Source: Bacillota bacterium (GTDB lineage Bacteria > Bacillota > Clostridia > Acetivibrionales > DSM-27016). Taken from it: 64,000 bases of DNA. The stretch is taken from the NCBI GenBank assembly GCA_023390115.1, contig JAEWDM010000019.1, positions 248,001 through 312,000 of the forward strand, given 5' to 3'. The position numbers were made by a program, and so were the translations under genes. The notes under the pieces were generated by a model. The model worked only from the letters and a program-made list of their open reading frames with translations. It did no database searches and had not been told where the DNA came from. The first letter of the stretch is position 1; every line of letters starts with the position of its first letter. Shown in pieces: positions 1 through 8,265 of this stretch.

Positions 1-948
1 TGCGGTAGCAGGAGCAGGGTCAGTAAGGTCATCAGCAGGAACAAAAACCGCCTGAACGGATGTAACCGATCCTTTCTTTGTAGAGGTAATTCTTTCCTGA
101 AGCTCGCCCACGTCAGTAGCCAGCGTAGGCTGATATCCCACGGCGGAAGGCACCCTTCCAAGCAGCGCCGAAACCTCCGAGCCTGCCTGGATGAATCTGA
201 AAATATTGTCTATAAACAACAAAACATCCTGTCCAAGAGTATCTCTAAAATATTCTGCCATTGTCAAGCCTGTAAGGCCGACCCTCATTCTGGCTCCGGG
301 AGGCTCATTCATCTGTCCGAAAACCATTGCCGTTTTTTCTATAACTCCGGAATCCTTCATATCATTCCATAAATCATTTCCTTCTCTGGTTCTCTCTCCC
401 ACACCTGTAAATACTGAATATCCGCCATGCTCTGTGGCAATATTCCTTATAAGCTCCTGTATAAGCACTGTCTTTCCAACCCCTGCGCCTCCAAACAAGC
501 CTATCTTCCCCCCCTTTGCATAAGGTGCCAAAAGGTCTATTACTTTTATTCCCGTCTCCAGCATTTCGGCCGCAGGCATTTGTTCCTCAAAGCCGGGCGC
601 CTTTCTGTGTATTGACCAATACTCGGCGGCATTTACATCTCCCATTTTGTCAACGGGATCTCCAAGCACATTAAAAACTCTGCTGAGCACTTCCTTGCCT
701 ACGGGAACTTTAATGGCATCTCCCGTATCAACAACATCCATTCCCCTGACCAATCCGTCCGTAGAAGACATTGCAACACATCTTACAGTATCGTTTCCAA
801 GATGCTGCATCACCTCAACGGTTATACCGCTATCCCCGTCCTTAATTTTCAGGGCATTATAAATTTTAGGAAGCAACCCGCTTTCAAACTTAACATCTAT
901 TACAGGCCCAATTATCTGGACTATTTTCCCAATCGTCCCTTCTTCCAT
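1..948 (-). CDS. atpD: F1 ATP synthase beta subunit (N-terminal 316 residues, cut by window edge)
   Basis: Catalytic beta subunit of the F1 sector, which makes or hydrolyses ATP at the membrane. The frame is open from the ATG at 948 to the window edge, so the C-terminal third lies outside. The Walker A motif GGAGVGKT is near residue 155, followed by the family block VGERTREGNDLW and the Walker B region VLLFIDNIFRF. It starts 62 bp after atpG, the usual order in the atp operon; atpC should follow beyond position 1. Nothing in the visible part is unusual. Confidence 0.98.
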   Translation of the reverse strand, partial: MEEGTIGKIVQIIGPVIDVKFESGLLPKIYNALKIKDGDSGITVEVMQHLGNDTVRCVAMSSTDGLVRGMDVVDTGDAIKVPVGKEVLSRVFNVLGDPVDKMGDVNAAEYWSIHRKAPGFEEQMPAAEMLETGIKVIDLLAPYAKGGKIGLFGGAGVGKTVLIQELIRNIATEHGGYSVFTGVGERTREGNDLWNDMKDSGVIEKTAMVFGQMNEPPGARMRVGLTGLTMAEYFRDTLGQDVLLFIDNIFRFIQAGSEVSALLGRVPSAVGYQPTLATDVGELQERITSTKKGSVTSVQAVFVPADDLTDPAPATA

Positions 949-1010
949 AAATTCACCTCATTCTAAAATTATTCAAGATTAACACTTATATTTTAAGCAA
1001 GCTTAAGGGT

Positions 1011-1904
1011 TTACTTAAGCGCGGCAGCCCCTCCGACTATTTCAGAAATCTCCTGCGTTATGGCGGCCTGCCTTGCTCTGTTGTAATACAGATTGAGCCT
1101 CTGAAGCATATCATCAGCATTTGAGGTTGCGCTGTCCATTGCAGACATTCTCGAACTCTGCTCACTTGTAAAAGCTTCCACAAGAGCTCCGTATATTATT
1201 CCCTTAACATATTTGGGTATAAGCACATTAAATACCGCCTCAGGTGACGGCTCATAGCTCAAAGAATCATCGATCTTAATTTCAGAAGCACTATCTCCCG
1301 GCTTCTTGAAATCTCCCACTATAGCCCCAAGCTCTAAAGGCAGCAGCTTCATTACAGTGGGCTCCTGCTTTATAGTAGATATCATTTTTGTATATATAAT
1401 AGACACATCGTCAAACTCACCACGCTCAAACCCGTCCAAAATAATTTCCGCTATTTCTCTGGCCCTGTATACTGTCGGGTCCTGAACCACATAATCAAAG
1501 TCCGGACTTATATTGTAGCCGGTTTTTGAAAAATACGCGGAGCCCATATGTCCGGCAATAAATAGCAGAGCGTCAGGTGTTTTCCTGATACAGCTTTCAG
1601 CAAGTTTTATAATATTATGGTTATATCCCCCTGCCAGGCCCTTGTCTCCCGTGATTACAATATAAGCCTTTTTACCTCCGGTATTTTCACTCCTTATATC
1701 AAAAAACCTGTTTTCTACATTTCCGCTGTGCCGGAGGATGTCCGCCATAGTAGCCTTAATCCTGTCAAAATAAGGTCTGGTCTGGTCAAGCTGCTGTCTG
1801 GCTTTTTTGAGCTTGGCAGCGGCAATAAGCTTCATTGCCTTTGTAATCTGCCTTATCTCCTTTATACTCTTAACTCTGAGCTTTATTTCACGCATATTAG
1901 CCAT
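1011..1904 (-). CDS. atpG: F1 ATP synthase gamma subunit
   Basis: Central rotor shaft that couples proton flow in Fo to catalysis in F1. The N-terminal helix begins MANMREIKLRVKSIKEI and the C-terminus has the paired coiled-coil segment with the RQAAITQEISEIVGGA signature, both standard for gamma. I place the start at the ATG at 1904, preceded by GGTG; an in-frame GTG at 1916 would add four residues. It starts 20 bp after atpA and is surely co-transcribed. About 297 residues, a normal length. Confidence 0.97.
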   Translation of the reverse strand: MANMREIKLRVKSIKEIRQITKAMKLIAAAKLKKARQQLDQTRPYFDRIKATMADILRHSGNVENRFFDIRSENTGGKKAYIVITGDKGLAGGYNHNIIKLAESCIRKTPDALLFIAGHMGSAYFSKTGYNISPDFDYVVQDPTVYRAREIAEIILDGFERGEFDDVSIIYTKMISTIKQEPTVMKLLPLELGAIVGDFKKPGDSASEIKIDDSLSYEPSPEAVFNVLIPKYVKGIIYGALVEAFTSEQSSRMSAMDSATSNADDMLQRLNLYYNRARQAAITQEISEIVGGAAALK

Positions 1905-1923
1905 GGTATCACCCACATCCCAC

Positions 1924-3432
1924 TTAAATAAATACTGTCTTAAATTCTTCTATGGCAGCTTTCAGCAAGGCTTCTGTTTCAGAGCTTAATTCACCCGTTT
2001 CCGCTATGCTCTGAGGGATCTCAGGATGCCTGTCTCTTATGAACTTAGTCAGTCCGCTATTGAATCTTTTTACATCCTTCACGGGCAAATCCATAAGATA
2101 TTTATTGGTAGAGGCATACAGCACCATAACCTGATCCTCTACATGCATTGGGGAATACTGCGGCTGCTTTATGGTCTCTATCAGGCGCTCTCCCTGTGTA
2201 AGCTTGTCTCGTGTCGCCTTATCAAGATCCGAGCCGAACTGGGCAAACACGGCAAGATCCCTGTACTGAGCAAGATTTATTCTCAGCGCTCCCGCAACCT
2301 TCTTCATGGCCTTTATCTGAGCAGCACCCCCAACCCTTGATACAGATAAGCCAACGTTTACAGCGGGCCTCTGCCCGGAGAAAAACAGCTCGGTTTCAAG
2401 ATAAATCTGCCCATCGGTAATGGATATTACATTTGTAGGTATATATGCCGATACATCACCTGCAAGTGTCTCTATAATAGGGAGAGCAGTAATAGAGCCC
2501 CCCCCAAGAGCATCGCTGAGCCTTGCGGCTCTTTCAAGAAGCCTGGAATGCAAATAAAACACATCTCCTGGATAGGCTTCTCTTCCCGGCGGACGCCTTA
2601 GAAGAAGAGACATCGCCCTGTATGCAACGGCATGCTTGGAAAGGTCATCATATACTATAAGCACATCCTTATGGTCATTGTACATAAATTCCTCCGCTAT
2701 GGCACAGCCAGCGTAAGGAGCAATATACTGCACAGGAGCTGTTTCACTTGCCGTTGAGGAGACAATAACGGTATACTCCATAGCCCCGAACTCATCAAGA
2801 GTGTTTACTATCCCCGCAACCGTCGATGCCTTTTGCCCTATTGCAACATAAATGCAAATAACATCCTTGCCCTTCTGGTTTATTATAGTATCAATAGCAA
2901 TAGCGGTTTTACCCGTTTGCCGGTCTCCTATTATAAGCTCTCTCTGTCCTCTTCCTATAGGTGTCATGGAATCGATTGCTATAATCCCTGTCTGCAACGG
3001 CTTGGTTACAGACTTTCTGTCAACAACACCCGGAGCGGTGAAGTCTACCGGCCTGTACCTGCCGGTATTGATCTCGCCTTTGCCGTCAACAGGGATTCCC
3101 ATGGGGTTAACCACCCTGCCTATAAGAGACTTGCCCACCGGCACCTCAACCGTTTTACCGGTTCGCTTGACAGGTGAGCCCTCCTTTATATCCCCGGCAT
3201 TTCCTAAAATAACACATCCTACATTGTCCTCTTCAAGATTTAACGCCATTCCCAAAACATTATTGTCAAATTTCAGCAGCTCTCCGGACATACATCCTTC
3301 CAGCCCATATATTCTTGCAATTCCGTCTCCTGCCTGAATAACATATCCTACATCCTCGGTCTTGGCTTTCACCCCATAGTTCTCAATTTGCTCTTTTATT
3401 ATTGAACTAATTTCTTCAGGCCTTAAATTCAT
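1924..3432 (-). CDS. atpA: F1 ATP synthase alpha subunit
   Basis: Non-catalytic nucleotide-binding subunit that alternates with beta in the F1 hexamer. It is 502 residues, the family norm. It starts MNLRPEEISSIIKEQIENYG, carries the Walker A motif GDRQTGKTAIAID near residue 170 and the alpha signature PAVNVGLSVSRVGGAAQ near residue 365. A GAGGTGAT ribosome binding site precedes the ATG. It lies between atpH and atpG; the 163-bp gap before it is longer than others in the operon, and I see no gene there. Confidence 0.98.
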   Translation of the reverse strand: MNLRPEEISSIIKEQIENYGVKAKTEDVGYVIQAGDGIARIYGLEGCMSGELLKFDNNVLGMALNLEEDNVGCVILGNAGDIKEGSPVKRTGKTVEVPVGKSLIGRVVNPMGIPVDGKGEINTGRYRPVDFTAPGVVDRKSVTKPLQTGIIAIDSMTPIGRGQRELIIGDRQTGKTAIAIDTIINQKGKDVICIYVAIGQKASTVAGIVNTLDEFGAMEYTVIVSSTASETAPVQYIAPYAGCAIAEEFMYNDHKDVLIVYDDLSKHAVAYRAMSLLLRRPPGREAYPGDVFYLHSRLLERAARLSDALGGGSITALPIIETLAGDVSAYIPTNVISITDGQIYLETELFFSGQRPAVNVGLSVSRVGGAAQIKAMKKVAGALRINLAQYRDLAVFAQFGSDLDKATRDKLTQGERLIETIKQPQYSPMHVEDQVMVLYASTNKYLMDLPVKDVKRFNSGLTKFIRDRHPEIPQSIAETGELSSETEALLKAAIEEFKTVFI

Positions 3433-3595
3433 TTATATCACCTCAGCAACCCCATCGTGAATCCTCAGCTATCAACGTTAAAAGCACATACATCCTTACA
3501 GCCTGCTATCTCGTCAACATCGTTATCCTCAAAACGGGTAAATTTTACATAATTATAATACCTTTATTTTTGCTTTACTTTTTGACAGTACGCTT

Positions 3596-4132
3596 TCAGC
3601 CTCCCATTATAAACTCCTTAAGGCTTTCCAGCCTGCCCTCTACGGAGCCGTCCATAACCTTATCCCTTATTATTACTCTGAGCCCTCCGATAAGCCCCGG
3701 ATCAATCTCGACACTGGCCTTAACGGATCGTGCATTGTACATGAGCCTGTACTTTTCGCACAAGGAATCTATTTGCTTCTTTTCAGGCTCCATCGGCGAA
3801 GCTATAATAATGTGAAGGATATTTTCTTTTTTATCTGCCAGCTCTTCAAATTCGCTGCATATCCCCGGGAGCAGACCTATTCTGCCTTTATCCAGCAAAA
3901 GCATAAGGAACTCAATAAGATGACCTTTCACACTCTCCGAAAATATTTTTTTAACTGTGTCTTTCTTTATTTCAGCCTTAATCTCAGGATTTTTAAAGAA
4001 CTCCCTTATGCTGTCATTCTTTTCAAACACATAAGCTATGGAGGACAAATCCTGCCTGTACTCTTCAATAGCTTTCTGCTCTGACGCTATATTAATTAAA
4101 GCCTCTGCATACCTCTTTTCAATTAAAGGCAC
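3596..4132 (-). CDS. atpH: F1 ATP synthase delta subunit
   Basis: Peripheral stalk subunit that joins F1 to subunit b. It is 178 residues and matches the OSCP/delta pattern: an N-terminal helical domain beginning MPLIEKRYAEALINIA, and the C-terminal signature DPGLIGGLRVIIRDKVMDGS near residues 143-162, which corresponds to the conserved GGxxxxxGDxxxDGS block. It follows atpF by 32 bp. Identification rests on this signature and on operon position. Confidence 0.96.
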   Translation of the reverse strand: MPLIEKRYAEALINIASEQKAIEEYRQDLSSIAYVFEKNDSIREFFKNPEIKAEIKKDTVKKIFSESVKGHLIEFLMLLLDKGRIGLLPGICSEFEELADKKENILHIIIASPMEPEKKQIDSLCEKYRLMYNARSVKASVEIDPGLIGGLRVIIRDKVMDGSVEGRLESLKEFIMGG

Positions 4133-4164
4133 TTTAAAACACCTTCTCTGCTAAAATAATCAAG

Positions 4165-4650
4165 CTAAGCCGCACCAACACGGTCTATAAACTTATCCAC
4201 AAGCACCCTGTTGCTGTCGGTATCCATATTGGCCTCAATAACCTTTGACGCAGCAGCGAGTGCCAGTCCGGCCACCTGAGATTTTATACCCTTCATGGCC
4301 TGCTCTCTTTCACGCTCTATCTCATCTCTTGCTTTGGAAATAATCAGCTCTGAATTTTTTTTGGCCTCGGATAAAATACTTTCGTACTCCTTGTTTGCTC
4401 TCGCACGTGCCTCCTCAAGTATTCTATCCGCCTCTGCCCTTGCAGTATTTAACTGCTCCTCATATTTTTTCTTTAATTCAGCCGCCTCGGACTTGTCCCT
4501 CTCCGCATTGTCCAGAGAATCCCGGATGCCCTTAGATCTCTTTTCCATAAACTCAGTCACCGGCTTAAAAAGCAGCTTTCTCATAAAAAAATAGAGGATC
4601 ACCAGATTGATTGCCACAAAAATAAAATCAAACTTTTCAAATGAAAGCAT
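4165..4650 (-). CDS. atpF: Fo ATP synthase b subunit
   Basis: Peripheral stalk subunit: one N-terminal membrane helix (about residues 5-25, rich in Phe, Val, Ile and Leu) followed by a long charged coiled coil full of Glu, Lys, Arg and Ala. I choose the ATG at 4650 (protein begins MLSFEKFDFIF) because AGGGTGG lies at good spacing before it; an upstream in-frame ATG at 4707 has only a weak site. At 161 residues it fits the family. It sits between atpE and atpH. Confidence 0.95.
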   Translation of the reverse strand: MLSFEKFDFIFVAINLVILYFFMRKLLFKPVTEFMEKRSKGIRDSLDNAERDKSEAAELKKKYEEQLNTARAEADRILEEARARANKEYESILSEAKKNSELIISKARDEIEREREQAMKGIKSQVAGLALAAASKVIEANMDTDSNRVLVDKFIDRVGAA

Positions 4651-4786
4651 ATGTCCCACCCTCTCAGAAACCACACTTATAGTTAATAGCTGTATATATA
4701 ATGCCATCTTGAAAAGCCAGCTTCTTAAAAATGGCCCTTTTAAGAAATATGCGGCTCTTCAGAAATGAGCACGAACCTCGTTGTCA

Positions 4787-4823
4787 ATATGTGAAAGGAT
4801 CTGCCAAGCATCCTTTCACATAT
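4787..4823 (-). other. 14-bp perfect stem-loop between atpE and atpF
   Basis: Inverted repeat 4787-4800 with 4810-4823: 14 uninterrupted pairs and a 9-base loop. It lies just after the atpE stop codon in the direction of transcription. No U-run follows on the minus strand, so it is not a classical terminator. In an operon where the c subunit is needed at several-fold excess, such a hairpin may block 3' exonucleases or mark a processing site, giving more atpE message. That role is inference. Confidence 0.6.
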
Positions 4824-4863
4824 CTAAACCTTAATTCTTTAAAGCAATCAGCCAACAGCAGAA

Positions 4864-5100
4864 TTATGCCGCCCATTTCATAAGCAGCAATATCAACGCA
4901 ATAACAAATCCGTATATGGCAGTTGCTTCTGAAAGTGCAGTTCCCAATAAAGTAACGCTCATTATTTTGCCAGATGCCTCCGGCTGTCTTGAGATTGCCT
5001 CAGAGGCCTTACCGGTGGCAATACTTATACCAATTCCTGCCCCAATTCCTGTAAAAGCAGCAATAGCTGCAGCAATAGCTACAAAACCGTTTACGCCCAT
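4864..5100 (-). CDS. atpE: Fo ATP synthase c subunit
   Basis: Two-helix proteolipid that forms the rotor ring. I start at the ATG at 5100 (MGVNGFVAIAAA), giving 78 residues, because GGAGGTGA precedes it; an in-frame ATG at 5121 would place this site inside the gene. Helix 1 is Gly/Ala-rich, the polar loop reads RQPEA, and the ion-carrying Glu is in SEATAIYG of helix 2. The Gln in helix 1 and the Ser next to the Glu that mark sodium-type rings are absent (Ile and Ala instead), so proton coupling is more likely. Confidence 0.96.
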   Translation of the reverse strand: MGVNGFVAIAAAIAAFTGIGAGIGISIATGKASEAISRQPEASGKIMSVTLLGTALSEATAIYGFVIALILLLMKWAA

Positions 5101-5113
5101 TCTCTCACCTCCC

Positions 5114-5842
5114 TTACTCAATGGCTTCCGCTATATAAAGCGAAGATAAAAAAACAAATATGTATGCCTGTAAGATTCCATCAAACAAATCAAAATATAT
5201 GCTCAGGGCAGCAGGTATCACTGCCGGCATAACAAGGTATATAAGCTCCATTATAATAAAGGCGCCCATTATATTTCCGAACAAACGCAATGCCAGAGAA
5301 AACGGCCTTATAAAATAGTCAAGGATTTTAAAGGGCAATATTACAGGCATCGGCTCTGTAAAGCTCTTAAGCCAAGCCTTTGGCTTTTTAATTGCTATAC
5401 CCGAAAAAAGCACTACCAGTATTGATATAATGGCCATACAAGCAGCAACGTTTATATTTCTCGTAGGTGGACGAAGCTTAAAAGCATGTCCCGGAATTAT
5501 ATTAAAGATAGAAATAGTGTTTGAGAATATAAGAAACAAAAGTATTGTTCCTAGATATGCCGAAAAAAGCTTCCAGTGATGTCCCACATTCTGCTTTGCA
5601 AATGAATTTATAAATTCTACGACAACCTCAACAACACTCTGCCTGCCCTCAGGCACTGCTTTCATTTTTCTTGTAAAAATAAAAGCAAGCGAAATTAAGG
5701 CTATAACTACAATCAACACTACCACCATAGTATCAGATACCGGAATCCTATATCCAAAAACCACTATACCAAACATCTCATGGGACTCCATGGCATGAGT
5801 CAGCTTTTCCCCTAGCTCCATTGTTTGCACCTTCTTACTCAA
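5114..5842 (-). CDS. atpB: Fo ATP synthase a subunit
   Basis: Membrane stator subunit that holds the ion half-channels. It is 242 residues with about five or six hydrophobic segments. The conserved segment FSLALRLFGNIMGAF contains the essential Arg that faces the c ring. The C-terminus has the expected LQAYIFVFLSSLYIAEAIE block. It overlaps the end of atpI by 8 bp, which points to coupled translation, and is followed closely by atpE. Confidence 0.97.
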   Translation of the reverse strand: MSKKVQTMELGEKLTHAMESHEMFGIVVFGYRIPVSDTMVVVLIVVIALISLAFIFTRKMKAVPEGRQSVVEVVVEFINSFAKQNVGHHWKLFSAYLGTILLFLIFSNTISIFNIIPGHAFKLRPPTRNINVAACMAIISILVVLFSGIAIKKPKAWLKSFTEPMPVILPFKILDYFIRPFSLALRLFGNIMGAFIIMELIYLVMPAVIPAALSIYFDLFDGILQAYIFVFLSSLYIAEAIE

Positions 5843-6251
5843 AATTATTATGTGTTACCTTTAATATTTCGGTAATACTATTAATAAAGATAACAGCAGG
5901 AACCAGCAAAACGCCCGCAACTGTTCCGGCAAATAAGGGAACACTTAAATTAATAGCAGCCGTAAGCAGCACAACAACAGCAAATTGGCCTATTATATAA
6001 TTTAATACTCCTTTCCTTTGAGTCGCACTTTTATCACCCTTAGCAAGCAAACGCGACAGGAATGATGCCAGTGAAGAGAGCCTCAGAAGGCTGAAAGCAC
6101 CTCCCGCAAGCAAGCCAAAAAGCACCGGCCATTTAGGTTGTATAAATAGCAAGTTTAATAGCGCCAGCAATAAAAAAAGCATACATACTCTTCTGGCTAT
6201 AAACTTTTCCAATTTACTGCCAAATAAATTTTCAATCCACATAGTTATCAA
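5835..6251 (-). CDS. atpI: AtpI-like membrane protein, first gene of the atp operon
   Basis: 138-residue protein with about four hydrophobic segments, placed before atpB as AtpI usually is. AtpI family members help assemble the c ring or import magnesium. The sequence match is topological rather than motif-based, so identification rests on position and on the membrane pattern. No strong ribosome binding site is visible; the start could be ATG 6251 or the ATG nine bases later at 6242. A likely promoter is at 6367-6395. Confidence 0.8.
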   Translation of the reverse strand: MITMWIENLFGSKLEKFIARRVCMLFLLLALLNLLFIQPKWPVLFGLLAGGAFSLLRLSSLASFLSRLLAKGDKSATQRKGVLNYIIGQFAVVVLLTAAINLSVPLFAGTVAGVLLVPAVIFINSITEILKVTHNNFE

Positions 6252-6552
6252 AAATAATTAAAGTTCCAATATGCAAATGCCGATAAACAAAATATGCATA
6301 AGGGCTTTACAACTATTGCAATGCCCTTCCAGCAAGGCTGTTGCACAAAAAATAAATTTGTAAATTATAATATCACAGAGGTATATTTAAATCAATACCC
6401 TGATTGATTTTTTTTTAACAAATAGCAATCATTTACAATATTGCCTACATTATTTTTTTGTGCTATGGTTTATTTATGTAATAATTGCATAATTACAAAA
6501 TTGCAATTGTTTAATAATGTAGTTGCAATAATTCATCTACAGGAGTGATTTT
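6252..6552. other. Divergent intergenic region, atp operon / motAB
   Basis: About 300 bp of AT-rich DNA with no gene. It carries the probable atp promoter at 6367-6395 and, closer to motA, short inverted repeats (CTACATTATT near 6443 with its complement near 6512). I could not assign a convincing motA promoter; no sigma-D type motif (TAAA with GCCGATAT) was seen. Confidence 0.5.
6367..6395 (-). promoter_or_regulatory. Probable sigma-A promoter of the atp operon
   Basis: Reads TTGATT, 17 bases, TATTAT on the minus strand, about 115 bp upstream of atpI. A second TATAAT-like element overlaps it three bases downstream. No other gene lies between it and the operon. Confidence 0.6.
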
Positions 6553-7365
6553 ATGGATATCGGTGCTTTAATCGGGCTTATTGTCTCATTTTCAGGTCTT
6601 ATTTTAGGGTTTCTTATTGAAGCAAAATTTGATTTTGCCGCCATGGGCGGGTTAATATCTGCTCCGGCAGCTTCCTTCGTTATTCTTGGTACCATAGGAG
6701 CTGTAATTCTCAGTTTCCCCGTCTCAGAATTAAAAAAGATTCCCAGTGCATTAAAAACAGTTTTTACTATAAAGCATTACAATGAAGTGGATATGATAAA
6801 CCAGCTTGCCGAACTTTCGGAGAAGGCAAGAAAAGACGGCCTGCTAAGCCTGGAGCAGGATGCGCAGAGCAATGAAAACGAGCTCATCAAAAAGGGACTT
6901 GCTCTTGTTGTAGACGGTATAGAAACAGAAGTAATAAAGGATATACTGGAAAGGGAGAATGAACTGAGAGAGAGCATTCATGAATCAGCAGCCAAAATGT
7001 TTGAAGCGGCAGGTGGATATTCTCCCACAATGGGAGTGCTGGGTACAGTTATGGGAATGGTAAATATACTCGGCCATATGGGTGCCGACACCGTCGCTCT
7101 TGCACACATGATAGCAACAGCTTTTGTTGCCACAATGTACGGTGTTCTGTTTGCCAATGCCGTATATCTTCCGTTTGCCTCAAGGATCAAGGTAAAGGCC
7201 GAGAGGGAAAAAATGATAAATGACCTGATCATAGAGGGTCTTCTTTCTATACAGGCCGGTGAAAACCCCAGAATAATAAAAGAAAAGCTAAACCTTACGC
7301 TTCTGGAAAAGATGAGTGGAAAATCGGACTCAAAGCAGGGACAGTTGGAAGAAGTGGAGGGATAA
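6553..7365 (+). CDS. motA: Flagellar motor stator protein MotA
   Basis: Ion-channel subunit of the stator that drives flagellar rotation, working with MotB in the cytoplasmic membrane. It is 270 residues with four hydrophobic segments: two at the N-terminus (residues about 5-23 and 32-53) and two after residue 150. The segment YSPTMGVLGTVMGMV holds the conserved Pro near the channel, and a charged cytoplasmic loop lies between. GGAG precedes the ATG. motB follows after 3 bp. No other motility genes are in the window. Confidence 0.97.
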   Translation: MDIGALIGLIVSFSGLILGFLIEAKFDFAAMGGLISAPAASFVILGTIGAVILSFPVSELKKIPSALKTVFTIKHYNEVDMINQLAELSEKARKDGLLSLEQDAQSNENELIKKGLALVVDGIETEVIKDILERENELRESIHESAAKMFEAAGGYSPTMGVLGTVMGMVNILGHMGADTVALAHMIATAFVATMYGVLFANAVYLPFASRIKVKAEREKMINDLIIEGLLSIQAGENPRIIKEKLNLTLLEKMSGKSDSKQGQLEEVEG

Positions 7366-7368
7366 AAA

Positions 7369-8166
7369 TTGGCGAAAGAAAAAATAATAAAGGATACCTC
7401 CGAACGGTGGCTGCTGACATATGCCGATCTTATGAACTTGCTGCTTATATTTTTTATAATACTTTATTCAATGAGCCAGATGGACCAACAAAAGTTTGAG
7501 GAGTTTTCCCAGTCCTTTCAGGAGGTTCTCGGGACAAGCACGGGCAGTACCTTCATGCCCACCAGCGGCGGTGGGAATTCCCCCATAAATCTTGGGGCCA
7601 ACGCACTTCCCGCAAGCCCGGTGATTCCGTCAAGAAATGAGCAGCAGCAGATGGAAGCTGTGAGGGAAAGCGTGTCGGAGCTTATACAAAGCGGCGGCTT
7701 GGGAGGAAATGTAGATGTGAGGCTTGAAGAGCGGGGGATAGTTATTTCAATCACCGCACAGCTTCTTTTTAAACCGGGAAGCGCGGATTTAGAACCTGAT
7801 TCAAAACCTACAATAGAAGAAATTGGAGAGGTGCTTAAAAAGATAAGCGGTAACTACATAAAGGTAGAGGGGCACACAGATTCCGATCCCCTTTCAAAAT
7901 CCTCTAAATATGCGGATAATCTTGAATTGTCAACTGCCAGGGCAAATAATATACTAAGGCTTCTCGTAAAAAATGCCGGAATTGACCCCAAAAAGATTTC
8001 ATCTGCAGGCTACGGGGAGGAAATGCCCATAGCCCAAAACGATACTGCGGAAAATAAGGCTAAAAACAGAAGGGTCAATATTGTTATACTGCGAAGCATA
8101 TATGATAAATCACAGCCTGAGACTATAGAAAACCCTTCGGGAAGCTCACAGGATTTGCTCCCTTAG
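7369..8166 (+). CDS. motB: Flagellar motor stator protein MotB
   Basis: Partner of MotA. One N-terminal membrane helix contains the conserved ion-binding Asp in TYADLMNLLLIFF (about residue 19), and a C-terminal OmpA-like domain (about residues 125-245) anchors the stator to peptidoglycan; VEGHTDSDP and the NRRVNIVI end are typical. The start is TTG at 7369, preceded by GGAGGGAT that overlaps the end of motA, so translation is probably coupled. A strong terminator follows. Confidence 0.97.
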   Translation: MAKEKIIKDTSERWLLTYADLMNLLLIFFIILYSMSQMDQQKFEEFSQSFQEVLGTSTGSTFMPTSGGGNSPINLGANALPASPVIPSRNEQQQMEAVRESVSELIQSGGLGGNVDVRLEERGIVISITAQLLFKPGSADLEPDSKPTIEEIGEVLKKISGNYIKVEGHTDSDPLSKSSKYADNLELSTARANNILRLLVKNAGIDPKKISSAGYGEEMPIAQNDTAENKAKNRRVNIVILRSIYDKSQPETIENPSGSSQDLLP

Positions 8167-8193
8167 AGGAGGAACAGAAAATCATGAAAATAT

Positions 8194-8257
8194 AAAACAC
8201 ATGATTTAAAAGGCGGAGCAGTCATCTACCCCGCCTTTTAAATATCATGTGTTTTTT
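8194..8257. terminator. Bidirectional terminator between motB and wecB
   Basis: Long inverted repeat: arm 8194-8216 pairs with 8231-8256 with small bulges, including a GGCGG/CCGCC core. A T-run follows on the plus strand and an A-run precedes on the left, so it can stop both convergent units. Confidence 0.9.
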
Positions 8258-8265
8258 ATACTTTT

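Noticed and set aside
1617..1989. Plus-strand open frames inside the atp genes and many similar antisense frames across the window
   Set aside because: They lie opposite clear conserved genes, have no ribosome binding sites and no recognisable protein features.
4864..5100. Sodium-type ATP synthase
   Set aside because: The c subunit lacks the helix-1 Gln and the Ser next to the Glu that bind sodium.
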